The notes under the pieces are model-generated. The model saw only the letters and a program-made list of their open reading frames with translations, was not told where the DNA came from and did no database searches. Positions 33,814 to 43,762 of a stretch of DNA of 49,417 nucleotides are shown here, piece by piece. The stretch's first letter is position 1. Each line of letters opens with the position of its first letter. The position numbers were made by a program, and so were the translations under genes. Location of the stretch: assembly GCA_937899895.1 (NCBI GenBank), contig CALBQR010000028.1, forward strand, positions 1-49,417. The letters are read 5' to 3'. Source of the stretch: an uncultured Alistipes sp. (GTDB lineage: Bacteria > Bacteroidota > Bacteroidia > Bacteroidales > Rikenellaceae).

Positions 33814-36800
33814 TTAGTTGAAAGTGTAACGGAAGCTCAACATTGCCGACCAAGTCGACGCGAAACCTACGTACTTGCTCCAAGTAGGCTCGGTGAAGGT
33901 GTACTTGTCGTTGCTGTACTTCAAGATGCTGGTGCTGTTCAACTGCTGAACATTGCCCCAACGACCGCAGATCATATTGCCGATGTTGTTAACATCAACA
34001 CCTACGGTCAGCTTGTTCTGACGACCGGTGGTGTTCAGAATGATGTCGGTAGCGAACTTGAAGTTGAATGTGTTGTACCAAGGCATTACTGCGCCACCAC
34101 GGGTCGAGTACTCGCCACGGTTCTTGCTCAGGTACTTGTCGCCAGCGATGAACTTCTCGAATGCTGCCTTGTTATCCTCCGAGGTGAAGGGCATCGACTG
34201 CAACTCCTTAGCGGTGGGGATATACATCAGGTTGTAAGCACCCTTGTCGCCCGTTACGCACGACGAGAGAGTGTACGAGTAGCGGCTGTACGAGTAACCA
34301 GCTGCGTAACCATAGTTGTAACCCTCGTAGAAGAGAGCCAAAGTGGTGTTCAGGTTCTTGTTCAACTTCTTGTTGTAACCGATGCTTGCGATTACACGGT
34401 TGGGCGATACGTACGACGAGAAGCCCAGCTCAGGATTGTTCGAACCGTGAACGTTGTAGGTGTTGGTATTGTAAGCCGACGAAACCTGGTCGCCAATACC
34501 GTCGATAACGTTCTTCGAGCCCGAACGAGTGTAAGCTGCCATCAACGACAGACCGTTGCGGAACTCCTTCTCAGCCTTGATGGTGAACGAGTAGTAGTGG
34601 CCGTTCTTACCAGCGTTGGTGATGTAGTAAGCGTTGTTCAAACCCTTCTCAGTTGCCCACTTCTTACGAGCTGCGGGCTCACCGGGAAGCTGAACGCCAC
34701 CCTCTACCTCCTCCATACCGAGGTACTTACACATTACGGTGTTCATATCCATATTGTAGATACCCTCCAACGAAACCTTAACATCGCCGGGGAGCTTCAT
34801 ATCCAAAGCCAAAGTCGACTTCCAAGCACCCTGCATCTTCAAGTTCTTGTCCAGAATGGTTGCACCCGAAGGAGCCGGCAGATCGTCGGTTGCCTTGAAA
34901 GTACCACCGTAGAGGTCGGTCAGAATGTCGTTCAAGTTCTGGTGGAAACCAGGAGTCTTCATACCCTCAGCGATCTTGTCGTGAGTAGCGATATACTGAG
35001 CCTGCAAGCAGTTGCTGTTACCAGCTACCGATACGATCCATACGAAGGGGATACGACCGGTGAAGATACCGGTACCACCACGCAGAACGTAGCGACGATC
35101 GCCAGCGATATCCCAGTTGAAACCTACACGAGGAGCTACGTTCAGACGAGCCTTAGGCATATCTGCGGTGCGGTAGCCACCCTTATCCTTGTACATAGCC
35201 TCGAAAGCCTTGTTGTTGTTACCCTCGATGTTGGGGTAGGTAGGCAGCTCGAAACGGATACCTGCGCTCAGCTTGAAGCGGTTGCTGAACGTGATCTCGT
35301 CCTGAACGTAAGCCGAGTACTGGATATACTTGAACGAGGGGAATACCTGCTTCAAGTCGTCGCGGTTCGAGTGGGTGATAGCGAATGCCAACGGAGTAAC
35401 GTCGCCACCCTTAGCTGCCGACTTGAAGTCCTCCCACGAGTTGTAAACGTAGTAACCCAGACCACCCTGCATAAAGCCGTTCTTGGTGTTGTTGTGCTCG
35501 AACTGCAAACCAGCGATGATGTTGTGCTTACCAGTGGTGTAAGCGATCTCATCGGTGATAACTACGGTCGATACATCACGCAAGTTACCATAGGTGAAGG
35601 GGTCGGGACCGAACGAAGTCAGAACGGCCTTGGTGCCATCTTCGAGGGTCTCCAAGATATCAACGGTGGGGAAGTTGTCGCCCACGAAGCTACGAGGCTC
35701 GTACTGGTGCGAGTAGGTACCACGCAGAGTGTTGGTCAGACGACCGTCCAAGAAACGCGAGTTCAACTCAGCAGCTACCGAAGTAAAGTTCTGCTCCTGG
35801 AAGTAACGCGAGCTCTCGAAATAGATAGCGTCCTTCGAGGTACGACCGTGGTTGTTACGATCATAGGGGTTGGGGTTCAGCGGGTTCACCGACGACGAAG
35901 GATTCGACGAATACTTGTTGCGGGTGGTGCTGAAACGAGCATTGAAGCTGTGGTTCTTGTTGATGTTCCAGTCGAGGCGAGCAACCAACTTCCAGTCGGG
36001 AGTGCTCAACGAGTAGCCCTGATAGCGACCCGGATCGTAACCGAACTCGTCCATCAAGAACTTCTTGATCTCCTCCATCTGAGCAACCGTCGGACGGTTG
36101 TAAGTGGTGTTGTTACCCCACTCGGTGTTCTCATCGGGACGTGCCTGACGGGTCGAACCGGGAGTCTCGTCCATATCGTACTCGAAGTTAGCGAAGAAGA
36201 ACAACTTGTCCTTAACGATCGGACCACCAACGCTTACACCGGTGGTGTTGTTGATCTGCTTGCTCTTCGACAGACGCTTGTACATACCGGTCTCGTCGGT
36301 AATGCCATAGTGAGCACCCTTCAAAGCCTCGTCCTGATAGTAGTCATAAACGGTAGCCTTGAACTCGTTGGTACCACTCTTGGTAACTGCGTTGATAGCA
36401 CCACCGGTGAAACCGCTCTGACGTACGTCAAACGGAGTGATCGAGATCGAGATCTGCTCCAAAGCGTCGAGCGAGATGGGGGTACCGCCTGCGGGCAGGT
36501 TACCACCGATACCGAATGCGTTGTTGAACGCTGCACCATCGACAGTTACATACGACTGACGGTAGTTCCCACCACCGATTGCCAAACCGTTCGAGGTTGC
36601 CGAAGCCTGCGGAGTGAGCTTCATAATGTCGTTCATACTGCGGCTAACGGTCGGAGTGATAGCCATCTGCTTGCTCGAAACGCTGGTCATCGAGCCCGAA
36701 CGCTGGCTGTTCATCGACGAGTTTGCGCCATCAACAGCGACAACAACTGCGTCCATACCGATCGACTCCTCTTTCAGAGTAGCGTCCAGCACGAGGTTAT

Positions 36801-37092
36801 CAGCCAGAGCGGCCTGCAAACCCTGCTGCTCTACGGTCTGGTAGCCCAGCATCTGGAACTGCACGGTGTAAGGACCACCTGCACGAACATTGAGAAGACG
36901 ATAGTTACCGTCGATATCAACAACGGCACCATACTGTGTTCCCGACGGAGTGTGGATAGCAACAACGGTAGCACCTACCAATGCATCACCCTTAACGTCG
37001 GTAACCTTACCACTGATGTTCGAAGTCGTAACCTGTGCCGACAGCGACAAGGTAGCGAAAATCGACAAAATCAAAAAGGCGAATTTCTTCAT
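33814..37092 (-). CDS. Oar-like TonB-dependent outer-membrane receptor
   Basis: A 1092-residue outer-membrane transporter. After the signal peptide (MKKFAFLILSIFATLSLSAQ) comes a carboxypeptidase-regulatory-like domain (about 25-110, SGKVTDVKGDALVGATVVA), a plug (about 120-245, QISISITPFDVRQSGFTGGAIN is plug-typical) and a large barrel ending in an aromatic C-terminus (SFRYTFN). It resembles Oar-type receptors, not the SusC type: no SusD-like lipoprotein is adjacent, so the substrate is unknown. Codon use is strongly biased, suggesting high expression. A -7-like box TAGCTTTG (37222-37215, minus strand) suggests a leader of about 120 nt. Confidence 0.92.
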   Translation of the reverse strand: MKKFAFLILSIFATLSLSAQVTTSNISGKVTDVKGDALVGATVVAIHTPSGTQYGAVVDIDGNYRLLNVRAGGPYTVQFQMLGYQTVEQQGLQAALADNLVLDATLKEESIGMDAVVVAVDGANSSMNSQRSGSMTSVSSKQMAITPTVSRSMNDIMKLTPQASATSNGLAIGGGNYRQSYVTVDGAAFNNAFGIGGNLPAGGTPISLDALEQISISITPFDVRQSGFTGGAINAVTKSGTNEFKATVYDYYQDEALKGAHYGITDETGMYKRLSKSKQINNTTGVSVGGPIVKDKLFFFANFEYDMDETPGSTRQARPDENTEWGNNTTYNRPTVAQMEEIKKFLMDEFGYDPGRYQGYSLSTPDWKLVARLDWNINKNHSFNARFSTTRNKYSSNPSSSVNPLNPNPYDRNNHGRTSKDAIYFESSRYFQEQNFTSVAAELNSRFLDGRLTNTLRGTYSHQYEPRSFVGDNFPTVDILETLEDGTKAVLTSFGPDPFTYGNLRDVSTVVITDEIAYTTGKHNIIAGLQFEHNNTKNGFMQGGLGYYVYNSWEDFKSAAKGGDVTPLAFAITHSNRDDLKQVFPSFKYIQYSAYVQDEITFSNRFKLSAGIRFELPTYPNIEGNNNKAFEAMYKDKGGYRTADMPKARLNVAPRVGFNWDIAGDRRYVLRGGTGIFTGRIPFVWIVSVAGNSNCLQAQYIATHDKIAEGMKTPGFHQNLNDILTDLYGGTFKATDDLPAPSGATILDKNLKMQGAWKSTLALDMKLPGDVKVSLEGIYNMDMNTVMCKYLGMEEVEGGVQLPGEPAARKKWATEKGLNNAYYITNAGKNGHYYSFTIKAEKEFRNGLSLMAAYTRSGSKNVIDGIGDQVSSAYNTNTYNVHGSNNPELGFSSYVSPNRVIASIGYNKKLNKNLNTTLALFYEGYNYGYAAGYSYSRYSYTLSSCVTGDKGAYNLMYIPTAKELQSMPFTSEDNKAAFEKFIAGDKYLSKNRGEYSTRGGAVMPWYNTFNFKFATDIILNTTGRQNKLTVGVDVNNIGNMICGRWGNVQQLNSTSILKYSNDKYTFTEPTWSKYVGFASTWSAMLSFRYTFN

Positions 37093-37571
37093 AAAAAATG
37101 GTTTAGTTAATAAAAAAGTTATTTAGTTAAATGTTGCGATCACTATTCTTCTGTTTGTGTTTGCTCTCAACTTTGTTTGCCTCACTTGTTGTTTTGTATC
37201 ATCGTTCGGCGTCGCAAAGCTAATACTTTTTATCGTCCGTCCGTTCGATCTAAAATTAATTTAATCGAAATGTAATAAAAAACAATGAGTGGACAAGCCT
37301 ATTTTTAGCGGTTCCACTCAAAGGTTAGTTTATAAATGTGTGCGGCGCGACTACTACGGATACTCAACCCGTTGCGCATATCGACGTAAAATCGCATCGA
37401 ACGTATGTTGCAGTTGGTAATCATAACGCTTGAATACAAAATCGACCTTTATTTTCGCACGCCACAAAAGTACACTAAATATTCGTAAGACGCAAAATTA
37501 TAGCAAGAAAAGGTCAACAATTTATCGACAAAAGTTTGCTTTTTCGCATTATTACTTGCGCACGAAAACGA
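37093..37571. other. Non-coding stretch upstream of the TonB receptor
   Basis: No gene is supported. Seen: the TonB receptor promoter-like box at 37215-37222, a stem TGAGTGGA/TCCACTCA (37286-37293/37313-37320) with 19-base loop, and AT-rich sequence. The 120-base leader of the receptor gene is T-rich on the plus strand and free of obvious structure. Confidence 0.5.
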
Positions 37572-37608
37572 CAAACCCGCCCCAACGCTCACGCGCTGTG
37601 CGGGTTTG
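37572..37608 (-). terminator. LRR lipoprotein terminator
   Basis: CAAACCCGC (37572-37580) pairs with GCGGGTTTG (37600-37608); the minus strand continues TCGTTTTCG. It lies 24 bases beyond the stop codon. Confidence 0.65.
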
Positions 37609-37631
37609 GTCGTAATATTCAAGTAGTTAAA

Positions 37632-38978
37632 TTACTCGATTGCTTTGATCGTGTACTCCTTCCAGCACTCGGCTGCCTTGTAGGCTGCTACCGACGCTGC
37701 GGGAACTTTAATCACAAGGTCCGAGGTTGCATCACCGAACACGTTCCACTCCGTAGCGGGCGGGGTTGCAGCCTTGCAAACGACCGTCGTGAGGGCGCAC
37801 TCCGAGAAGGCATCGCCCTCGATCAGCGTAACCTTCGAGCCGATCTCAACCTCTGCGAGCGATGTACATTTCTCGAACAGACTCATCTCCACTGTCGTTA
37901 GGTTTTCGGGTAACACAACCGAAGTCAGCGACTTACAGCCGTGGAAAGCTCCCATACCCAACTGCTTGATTGTCGAGGGAAACTCGATCGAGAGTAGCGA
38001 TTCGCAGTTGCGCAACGAACTTACCTCAATTCGGGTCAGACCATTGGGCAGTTTAACCGATGTCAGCTCGCGGCACTCTTTGAGTACCTCCTGCTGGATT
38101 GCCACAACGCCTTCGGGCACCACGCACTCGGTCATACCTGCGGGCGCGAAGCCGATCAACTCATTGTTATAGACCAGATAACGGCCATCGCCCACGACGA
38201 ATTTACCCTCGAAACGTTCCAATGCGGGGCACATTGCAAACGGAGCCATTCCCATCTTTTTGACACTCTGCGGAATCTTTACCTCGGTCAGCATCGGGCA
38301 ACGTGCAAATGCCATTACGTCAATCGATTCCAAACCTTCGTTCAATTCGATTTCGGTCATATTGGGATTGCCCAGGAAGGTGTTGTAACCAACCACCTTG
38401 ACACTCTTCGGGAGCTTCATTGTCTTCAACGTCGCAATCTCGCTGAATGCAAATGTGCCGATCTCGACCACCTCATCTGTCAGCGTCATTACGCCCTGAC
38501 CATTCGAGTAGGTGTTCGACGCGATCGTCGGGCCATTAAAGACATTATAGGGGTTGAGGGGCTTGATAGTCTTGCCATCGGTCGTGGTGTAGTAGATCTT
38601 GTGGTTGGCGATACGCTCGGCTGACATTGCCGCCTGTGTGATTGAAATCTCCTTGGTGATAGAGGCTAACTCGCTGGTAACGACGATCTTTGTTGTTCGA
38701 CCGCGCTCCAAACTCGATTTATCGACCGAGAAACGGAGGATGCGCTTGCCGGCTTGTCCAGACGGTGTTTTGATATTGACCCAATCCGAGGTTGTCGTAG
38801 CGGTCCAATCGTGCGATGCCGACATCATAATATCGTAATTGCCGCCTAAATCGCTGACCTCGACCTTCTCGACGTCAAGATCCAGATACATCTCAATTAC
38901 AGGTGGTTTCTCCTCGCAAGAGGTGCTCAATACGAGTGTTGCGAAGATACCGATAAGTGCCAAAAAAACTCTTTTCAT
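37632..38978 (-). CDS. BACON and BspA-like leucine-rich repeat lipoprotein
   Basis: A 448-residue surface or periplasmic lipoprotein (MKRVFLALIGIFATLVLSTSC). A BACON domain (about 35-118, SHDWTATTTSDWVNI and EISITQA end) is followed by about a dozen LRR_5/BspA-type repeats (about 155-425) such as LTEVKIPQSVKKMG and LTSVVLPENLTTVE, and a 15-residue tail. Such proteins bind proteins or glycans of the host or neighbouring cells in some gut Bacteroidetes; no ligand can be named. A TATATTTG box on the minus strand (39045-39038) is its likely -7 element. Confidence 0.88.
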   Translation of the reverse strand: MKRVFLALIGIFATLVLSTSCEEKPPVIEMYLDLDVEKVEVSDLGGNYDIMMSASHDWTATTTSDWVNIKTPSGQAGKRILRFSVDKSSLERGRTTKIVVTSELASITKEISITQAAMSAERIANHKIYYTTTDGKTIKPLNPYNVFNGPTIASNTYSNGQGVMTLTDEVVEIGTFAFSEIATLKTMKLPKSVKVVGYNTFLGNPNMTEIELNEGLESIDVMAFARCPMLTEVKIPQSVKKMGMAPFAMCPALERFEGKFVVGDGRYLVYNNELIGFAPAGMTECVVPEGVVAIQQEVLKECRELTSVKLPNGLTRIEVSSLRNCESLLSIEFPSTIKQLGMGAFHGCKSLTSVVLPENLTTVEMSLFEKCTSLAEVEIGSKVTLIEGDAFSECALTTVVCKAATPPATEWNVFGDATSDLVIKVPAASVAAYKAAECWKEYTIKAIE

Positions 38979-39135
38979 TCTATTAAGGTTTTAATTGTAT
39001 TCGGTTAGATTCGATTCTTAATCATTGTTTGGTTAAACAAATATACTTAAAATCTTTCGATAATACTTATTAGTGAACTCTATTTTGAACAGAAATTTAA
39101 TAAAATTTTAGACGTACTGCCCGACGGTATAAATA

Positions 39136-39174
39136 AAAAGAGGTTGCCAACTGATTTGTGGCAACCTCTTTTAT
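39136..39174 (-). terminator. OmpA-like gene terminator
   Basis: AAAAGAGGTTGCCA (39136-39149) pairs with TGGCAACCTCTTTT (39159-39172). The A/T-rich base of the stem gives a U run on the minus strand. It lies 21 bases after the stop. Confidence 0.85.
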
Positions 39175-39194
39175 TGAGTTATGATCTTCTCGAA

Positions 39195-40397
39195 TTACTT
39201 CTGAGTGATGATAACGGCACGGTTGGGAGGCAGGTTGGGGAACTGAACCGACTCGCCCTTCCAATCAAGCTCCAACTTGTCGGCAGCGATACCGCGCTCA
39301 ACCAGAGCATCCTTGATAGCCTTAACACGACGCTCGCTCAAGCCCATATTGTGCTTAACAACACCCTCTTCCGATGCGAAACCAACCAGAACGAATGCTG
39401 CATCCGACTCCTTCATCATCTTTGCCAGATAATCCAACTGCAATGCTGCACGCTGGGTAATCTTGTGCTTGTCCCACTCGAAGAAGATGATCATCTCGAT
39501 AGGAATCTCCTTGCCCTGATAGATTACGGGAGCCTCTGCCTCTGCCAACTTCTTGGTAAGCTCGTCAGCAGTAGCCTGTGCGTTAGCCAACTCGTTCTCC
39601 AAGTTCTCGATACGCTTGTTGTAAGCCGAGTAATCGGGTTCGGGGCAAACCTCCGGACGACCAAAGCCGCGACGGTTGAAACGGTAGGTTACACCTGCGG
39701 TCAGCGAGAGAAGGTTACCATACTTGTTGAAACCGTCATAGGTCGCCTGGTGATCACCACCACGCAGACCGAACGACTCACGAACCAACATATTCTTTGC
39801 TTCGAGTGTCAGGTCGATCGACTTCGATACGCGGAACTTGTTCAACAGACCATACGAGAATGCCCACTCCTGGTTGCCATTCAAAGTCTCCTCACCGCTG
39901 ATGTGCGAACGAGCATAACCGAAACCACCGAATACAATGGGCTGCCATACGCGCATCTCCTTGTAACCGCCGATCCAGTTGCGAACGTTAACCATAGCGT
40001 CAGCGTGGATAAAGTAGTAACTCCAATCGCCCTGCTTTATGGTCGAGTTCCATACGTCTTTGAGATAGCTGCTGAAACGATCATCGTTAGGGTTGTCCAA
40101 ATACTGGCAGGTCGACTTCATCTGCAGACCCTGTGCCTGCAAGCGAGCACCAAATACGGGGGTAATCCACTTTGTAGCGTGCAGATCTACTGCATACGAC
40201 AGACGCTTGCCGAATTTGCCTTCATCCAGATTATCACCGAAGAACCAAGTCTGAACACCGACACCTGCGCCAATCTCCCAATTGTCCCAGAACTTGTTGG
40301 TAACAAAGTTAGCGTGGCTGGGCTTCGGCTCTACCTCCTGGGCAAATACGCTGAAAGCTGCGACAGCCAACACGATTGTGAATAAAAATTTCTTCAT
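39195..40397 (-). CDS. OmpA family outer-membrane protein
   Basis: A 400-residue abundant-type outer-membrane protein: signal peptide (MKKFLFTIVLAVAAFSVFAQ), an N-terminal beta-barrel (25-225), a short coiled-coil (IENLENELANAQATADELTKKL, in parts, about 232-253) and a C-terminal OmpA domain (about 270-400). The peptidoglycan-contact region has LSERRVKAI, with the conserved Arg, but FASEEG stands where GHTD is usual. Codon use is biased as in highly expressed genes. The promoter-like box TAAATTTG lies at 40524-40517 (minus), giving a leader of about 110 nt with a GCAAAC-AGCA-GTTTGC stem (40477-40492). Confidence 0.9.
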   Translation of the reverse strand: MKKFLFTIVLAVAAFSVFAQEVEPKPSHANFVTNKFWDNWEIGAGVGVQTWFFGDNLDEGKFGKRLSYAVDLHATKWITPVFGARLQAQGLQMKSTCQYLDNPNDDRFSSYLKDVWNSTIKQGDWSYYFIHADAMVNVRNWIGGYKEMRVWQPIVFGGFGYARSHISGEETLNGNQEWAFSYGLLNKFRVSKSIDLTLEAKNMLVRESFGLRGGDHQATYDGFNKYGNLLSLTAGVTYRFNRRGFGRPEVCPEPDYSAYNKRIENLENELANAQATADELTKKLAEAEAPVIYQGKEIPIEMIIFFEWDKHKITQRAALQLDYLAKMMKESDAAFVLVGFASEEGVVKHNMGLSERRVKAIKDALVERGIAADKLELDWKGESVQFPNLPPNRAVIITQK

Positions 40398-40581
40398 AGA
40401 TGTTTGATAATTAAAATTTTACGTTGTTTCTCTCTCTGTTTACTGCTTCTCGCCAATCGATCTCACATATCATTGAGCAAACAGCAGTTTGCGGTGTAGT
40501 ACATATACACGCGGTGCAAATTTATACAAAAATATCTAAACTACCGCCAAAAAAATAGAATTTATTTCGATTTTTCCACAA

Positions 40582-40620
40582 AAAAACGCCCCGAAGCCTA
40601 AACATCGGGGCGTTTTTGTG
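40582..40620 (-). terminator. nrdJ terminator
   Basis: AAAAACGCCCCGA (40582-40594) pairs with TCGGGGCGTTTTT (40605-40617). The minus strand ends in a T run. Confidence 0.9.
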
Positions 40621-40664
40621 AGCTTTAAGACTCAGTATGAGCTCTTTCGGAATGTGTGATTGGA

Positions 40665-43226
40665 TCAACCGCACTTCGAGTAGCCGCAAGACATACAAAC
40701 AGGGCAGCCGTTCTGATAAACCAGCGAGTCCTCGCCGCAGTTCGGGCAAGCCTGCTTTGCCTTGGTGCCGTTCGAGATATACTTCTTCAAAGCGCGCTCA
40801 ACGCCATTCTTCCACGTGTTAATGGTCTCGCTGTCAAGGTGCAGCGACTCAATTAGAGCCACAACATCGATGATGGGCATACCGTGGCGCAAGACACCCG
40901 AAATCAGTCGTGCATAGTTCCAGAACTCCTCATCAAACAGACGCGAGATACCACCGATGGTGTTGGTGTAGCCGTAGCGGTCCTCATACTGGAAATCGTA
41001 GCGCGAGTTGCCCTCCTTATCCTTGACCTTGATGATGTTACCCTTCTTCACCTTGCGGGGGATGTACATTGCGTCCTCCTCGATCTTACCAGTAAAGATC
41101 TCATAGGGGCGACCATTGACCAGACCCACGAATGCGATCCAATCCTCCGAGCCGTTCTTGAAACGTACAACCTCTGCTTCGAGCGACTGCGGACGGCGAA
41201 TCAGCTGCTTGTGCTCCTCCTGGCACTTGCACTCTTCGTCCTTGCCCTTCTTCTTTTTCTCGATCAGAACGCCCGAACGCGAGCCGTCGCGATATACCGT
41301 AACACCCTTACAGCCACACTCCCAAGCGGTCTTATAAACGTCGGCAACCAGAGCCTCATTTACGCTGTTGGGCAGATTGACCGTAACCGAAATCGAGTGA
41401 TCGACCCACTTCTGAATTGCGCCCTGCATCTGCACCTTTGCAACCCAGTCAATGTCGTTTGCCGTAGCCTTATGGTAGGGCGACTCCGCAACCAACTTAT
41501 CGAGCTCTTCGTCCGAAATAGAGTTCAGATTGTCGGTATTGTAGCCCTTCACCTGCAACCAAGTAAGGAACTTATGGTGGAATACGTTGTATTCCTCGAA
41601 CGAATCGCCGCTCTCATCAACGTACGAAACCTTCACATCCTTATCGTTGGGGTTCACCTTGCGGCGACGCTTATAAACAGGGCGGAACACCGGCTCGATA
41701 CCCGACGTGGTCTGCGACATCAGCGAGGTGGTGCCCGTAGGTGCGATCGTAAGCATAGCCACGTTACGACGGCCGTGCTTTACCATCATCTCGTAGAGTT
41801 CGGGATCGGCCTCCTTGATACGCTCGATCATCGGATTACCTGCCTCCTTCTCCGAGTCGTACATCGGGAACTTGCCACGCTCCGAAGCCATAATGACCGA
41901 TGCGCGATAAGCCGATGTTGCCAACGTGCGCTGAACATTCACTGCGAAGTCGATAGCCTCCTGCGTACCGTAGGTCAGACCCAGAGCGGCCAACATATCG
42001 CCCTCGGCGGTGATGCCTAGACCGGTACGACGGCCCTTCAAAGCCTTCTCGCGGATCTTCTTCCACAACTCCAACTCCACGCGACGAACATCTTCGTCTT
42101 CGGGGTCGTTCGCAATCTTCGAGATGATAGCCTCGACCTTCTCCAACTCCAAGTCGATGATGTCGTCCATCATACGCATTGCCTTATTGACGTGCTCCTT
42201 GAACAGATCGAAATCGAACTCTGCCTCTGCTGTAAAGGGATTCTTAACGTAGCTGTAAAGGTTGATAGCCAGCAGTCGGCAGCTGTCGTAGGGACACAAA
42301 GGGATCTCGCCGCAGGGGTTGGTCGAAACCGTTACGAAGCCCTCGTCAGCGTAGCAGTCGGGCACGCTCTCGCGGATCACCGTATCCCAGAACAGAACAC
42401 CCGGCTCGGCCGATTTCCACGCATTGTGGATAATCTTATCCCACAACGCCTTTGCATCTATGTCCTTTTTGTAAAGCGGTTCTTCGGCGTTGATGGGGAA
42501 TTGCTGGCGATAGGGGGTGCCATTCAGTGCGCAACGCATAAACTCGTCGTCGATCTTAATCGAGACATTTGCGCCCGTAACCTTACCCAGATCGGTCTTC
42601 GCGTCGATGAAACGCTCTGCGTCGGGATGCTTGATCGAGAGCGAGAGCATCAGTGCGCCACGGCGACCATCCTGTGCTACCTCACGAGTCGAGTTCGAGT
42701 AACGCTCCATAAAGGGAACGATACCGGTCGAGGTCAGTGCGCTATTCAGCACGGGGCTGCCTGTGGGGCGCAGGTGCGAGAGGTCGTGGCCTACACCGCC
42801 GCGACGTTTCATCAGCTGTACCTGCTCCTCGTCGATACGGATGATACCGCCATACGAGTCAGCGGGGTTCTTGTGGCCGATCACGAAGCAGTTTGACAGC
42901 GAAGCGATCTGCAAAGTGTTACCGATACCGGTCATCGGGCCGCCCTGCGGAATGACATAGCGGAAGTGGTCGAGCAGCTCGAATACCTCGGCAGCCGACA
43001 TAGGGTTAGTGTAGCGATTTTCGATACGGGCGATCTCGTTAGCGATGCGCCAATGCATCTGCTCCGGCGAGCACTCGTAGATGTGGCCGAAGGAGTCTTT
43101 CAGAGCGTACTTGCTCACCCATACGGTTGCGGCCAATTCGTCGCCGGCGAAATACTCTTTCGCGGCTGCGACTGCCTCAGCGTAAGGATACTCTTTCAGC
43201 TGGGTTGGTTTTTGATTTTCGGACAT
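40665..43226 (-). CDS. nrdJ: Adenosylcobalamin-dependent ribonucleotide reductase (class II)
   Basis: An 853-residue reductase that makes deoxyribonucleotides with a B12-derived radical and needs no second subunit. Active-site landmarks: SNCFVIGHK (first redox Cys), STNPCGEIPLC (radical Cys/Glu) and APTGTTSLMSQTTSGIEPVF. The C-terminal region has TIGGISRLFDEEFW and ends with a four-Cys zinc-ribbon-type cluster (CPNCG ... CPVCMSCG). Length is normal for the family; no intein is seen. It requires cobalamin import or synthesis. I see no cobalamin riboswitch in the 155 bases upstream. Confidence 0.95.
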   Translation of the reverse strand: MSENQKPTQLKEYPYAEAVAAAKEYFAGDELAATVWVSKYALKDSFGHIYECSPEQMHWRIANEIARIENRYTNPMSAAEVFELLDHFRYVIPQGGPMTGIGNTLQIASLSNCFVIGHKNPADSYGGIIRIDEEQVQLMKRRGGVGHDLSHLRPTGSPVLNSALTSTGIVPFMERYSNSTREVAQDGRRGALMLSLSIKHPDAERFIDAKTDLGKVTGANVSIKIDDEFMRCALNGTPYRQQFPINAEEPLYKKDIDAKALWDKIIHNAWKSAEPGVLFWDTVIRESVPDCYADEGFVTVSTNPCGEIPLCPYDSCRLLAINLYSYVKNPFTAEAEFDFDLFKEHVNKAMRMMDDIIDLELEKVEAIISKIANDPEDEDVRRVELELWKKIREKALKGRRTGLGITAEGDMLAALGLTYGTQEAIDFAVNVQRTLATSAYRASVIMASERGKFPMYDSEKEAGNPMIERIKEADPELYEMMVKHGRRNVAMLTIAPTGTTSLMSQTTSGIEPVFRPVYKRRRKVNPNDKDVKVSYVDESGDSFEEYNVFHHKFLTWLQVKGYNTDNLNSISDEELDKLVAESPYHKATANDIDWVAKVQMQGAIQKWVDHSISVTVNLPNSVNEALVADVYKTAWECGCKGVTVYRDGSRSGVLIEKKKKGKDEECKCQEEHKQLIRRPQSLEAEVVRFKNGSEDWIAFVGLVNGRPYEIFTGKIEEDAMYIPRKVKKGNIIKVKDKEGNSRYDFQYEDRYGYTNTIGGISRLFDEEFWNYARLISGVLRHGMPIIDVVALIESLHLDSETINTWKNGVERALKKYISNGTKAKQACPNCGEDSLVYQNGCPVCMSCGYSKCG

Positions 43227-43381
43227 AGTATTTTGTTATTTTATTGTAATTGCCAGACAACAAAGCACGTAACCCAACCTTACGGGGATTACGTGCTTAC
43301 AAAATTGAGGATAATTTTCAAGAATTATTTCTCGATATGTGGCAATTTATTTACAAGTTATCAACAGTTTGCGCAAACGCC
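43227..43381. other. nrdJ-folB gap with palindromes
   Basis: AAGCACGTAA (43263-43272) and TTACGTGCTT (43289-43298) form a 10-base stem that may terminate folB, and GTTTGCGCAAAC (43367-43378) is a perfect palindrome just after the folB stop codon. No TAnnTTTG box is obvious for nrdJ. Confidence 0.6.
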
Positions 43382-43735
43382 TTAACGAGTGATACCTACG
43401 GTTACCCGCTCGATTTTTCCACCGAGTGGTGGGGCCAGCTTCGAGACCTCGACTCGAACGCGTTCGACCTGCGGCCACTCCTCTCGAATGGCGTCGCCTA
43501 TGCGCAGTGCGACGTTCTCCAAGATGTTCGAGGTCTGACGCATCTGACGAGCGACAAGCTCATAGACGTTGAGGTAATTGACCGCTTTCTGCACATCATC
43601 TTCGCGGGCTGCCTCCTCGCTCTCGGCGTCGATCTCGACCGACACCACGAAACGATTGCCGACCTTCTTTTCCAGATCGTAGCAACCGTGCCCTGCGCGA
43701 AACTCCATATTTTCGAGTCGAATCGTGAAAATCAT
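43382..43735 (-). CDS. folB: Dihydroneopterin aldolase
   Basis: A 117-residue enzyme of the T-fold superfamily that converts dihydroneopterin to the hydroxymethyl-pterin used in folate synthesis. ENMEFRAGHGCYDLEKKVGN is the N-terminal strand region with the usual GHG-C-type motif, and the conserved Glu is in VRVEVSKLAPP; a conserved Asn-Tyr (VNYLNVYELV) and NILENVA (Glu) are present. It lies between the tyrS tail repeat and nrdJ, on the same strand. Confidence 0.92.
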   Translation of the reverse strand: MIFTIRLENMEFRAGHGCYDLEKKVGNRFVVSVEIDAESEEAAREDDVQKAVNYLNVYELVARQMRQTSNILENVALRIGDAIREEWPQVERVRVEVSKLAPPLGGKIERVTVGITR

Positions 43736-43762
43736 CTTCTTCTATATTATATAGGTATATCC

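Noticed and set aside
34447..37110. Plus-strand open frame of 887 codons opposite the TonB receptor
   Set aside because: It is the complement of a clear TonB-dependent receptor. Its length reflects the strong codon bias of that gene, and its composition (Val, Thr, Leu, Ser rich, no domain) is not that of a real protein.
43355..43366. DnaA-box-like TTATCAACA
   Set aside because: One mismatched copy, with no cluster of boxes and no dnaA or dnaN nearby.
43227..43381. Possible cobalamin riboswitch before nrdJ
   Set aside because: No B12-box-like GCCACTG element and too short for the aptamer.
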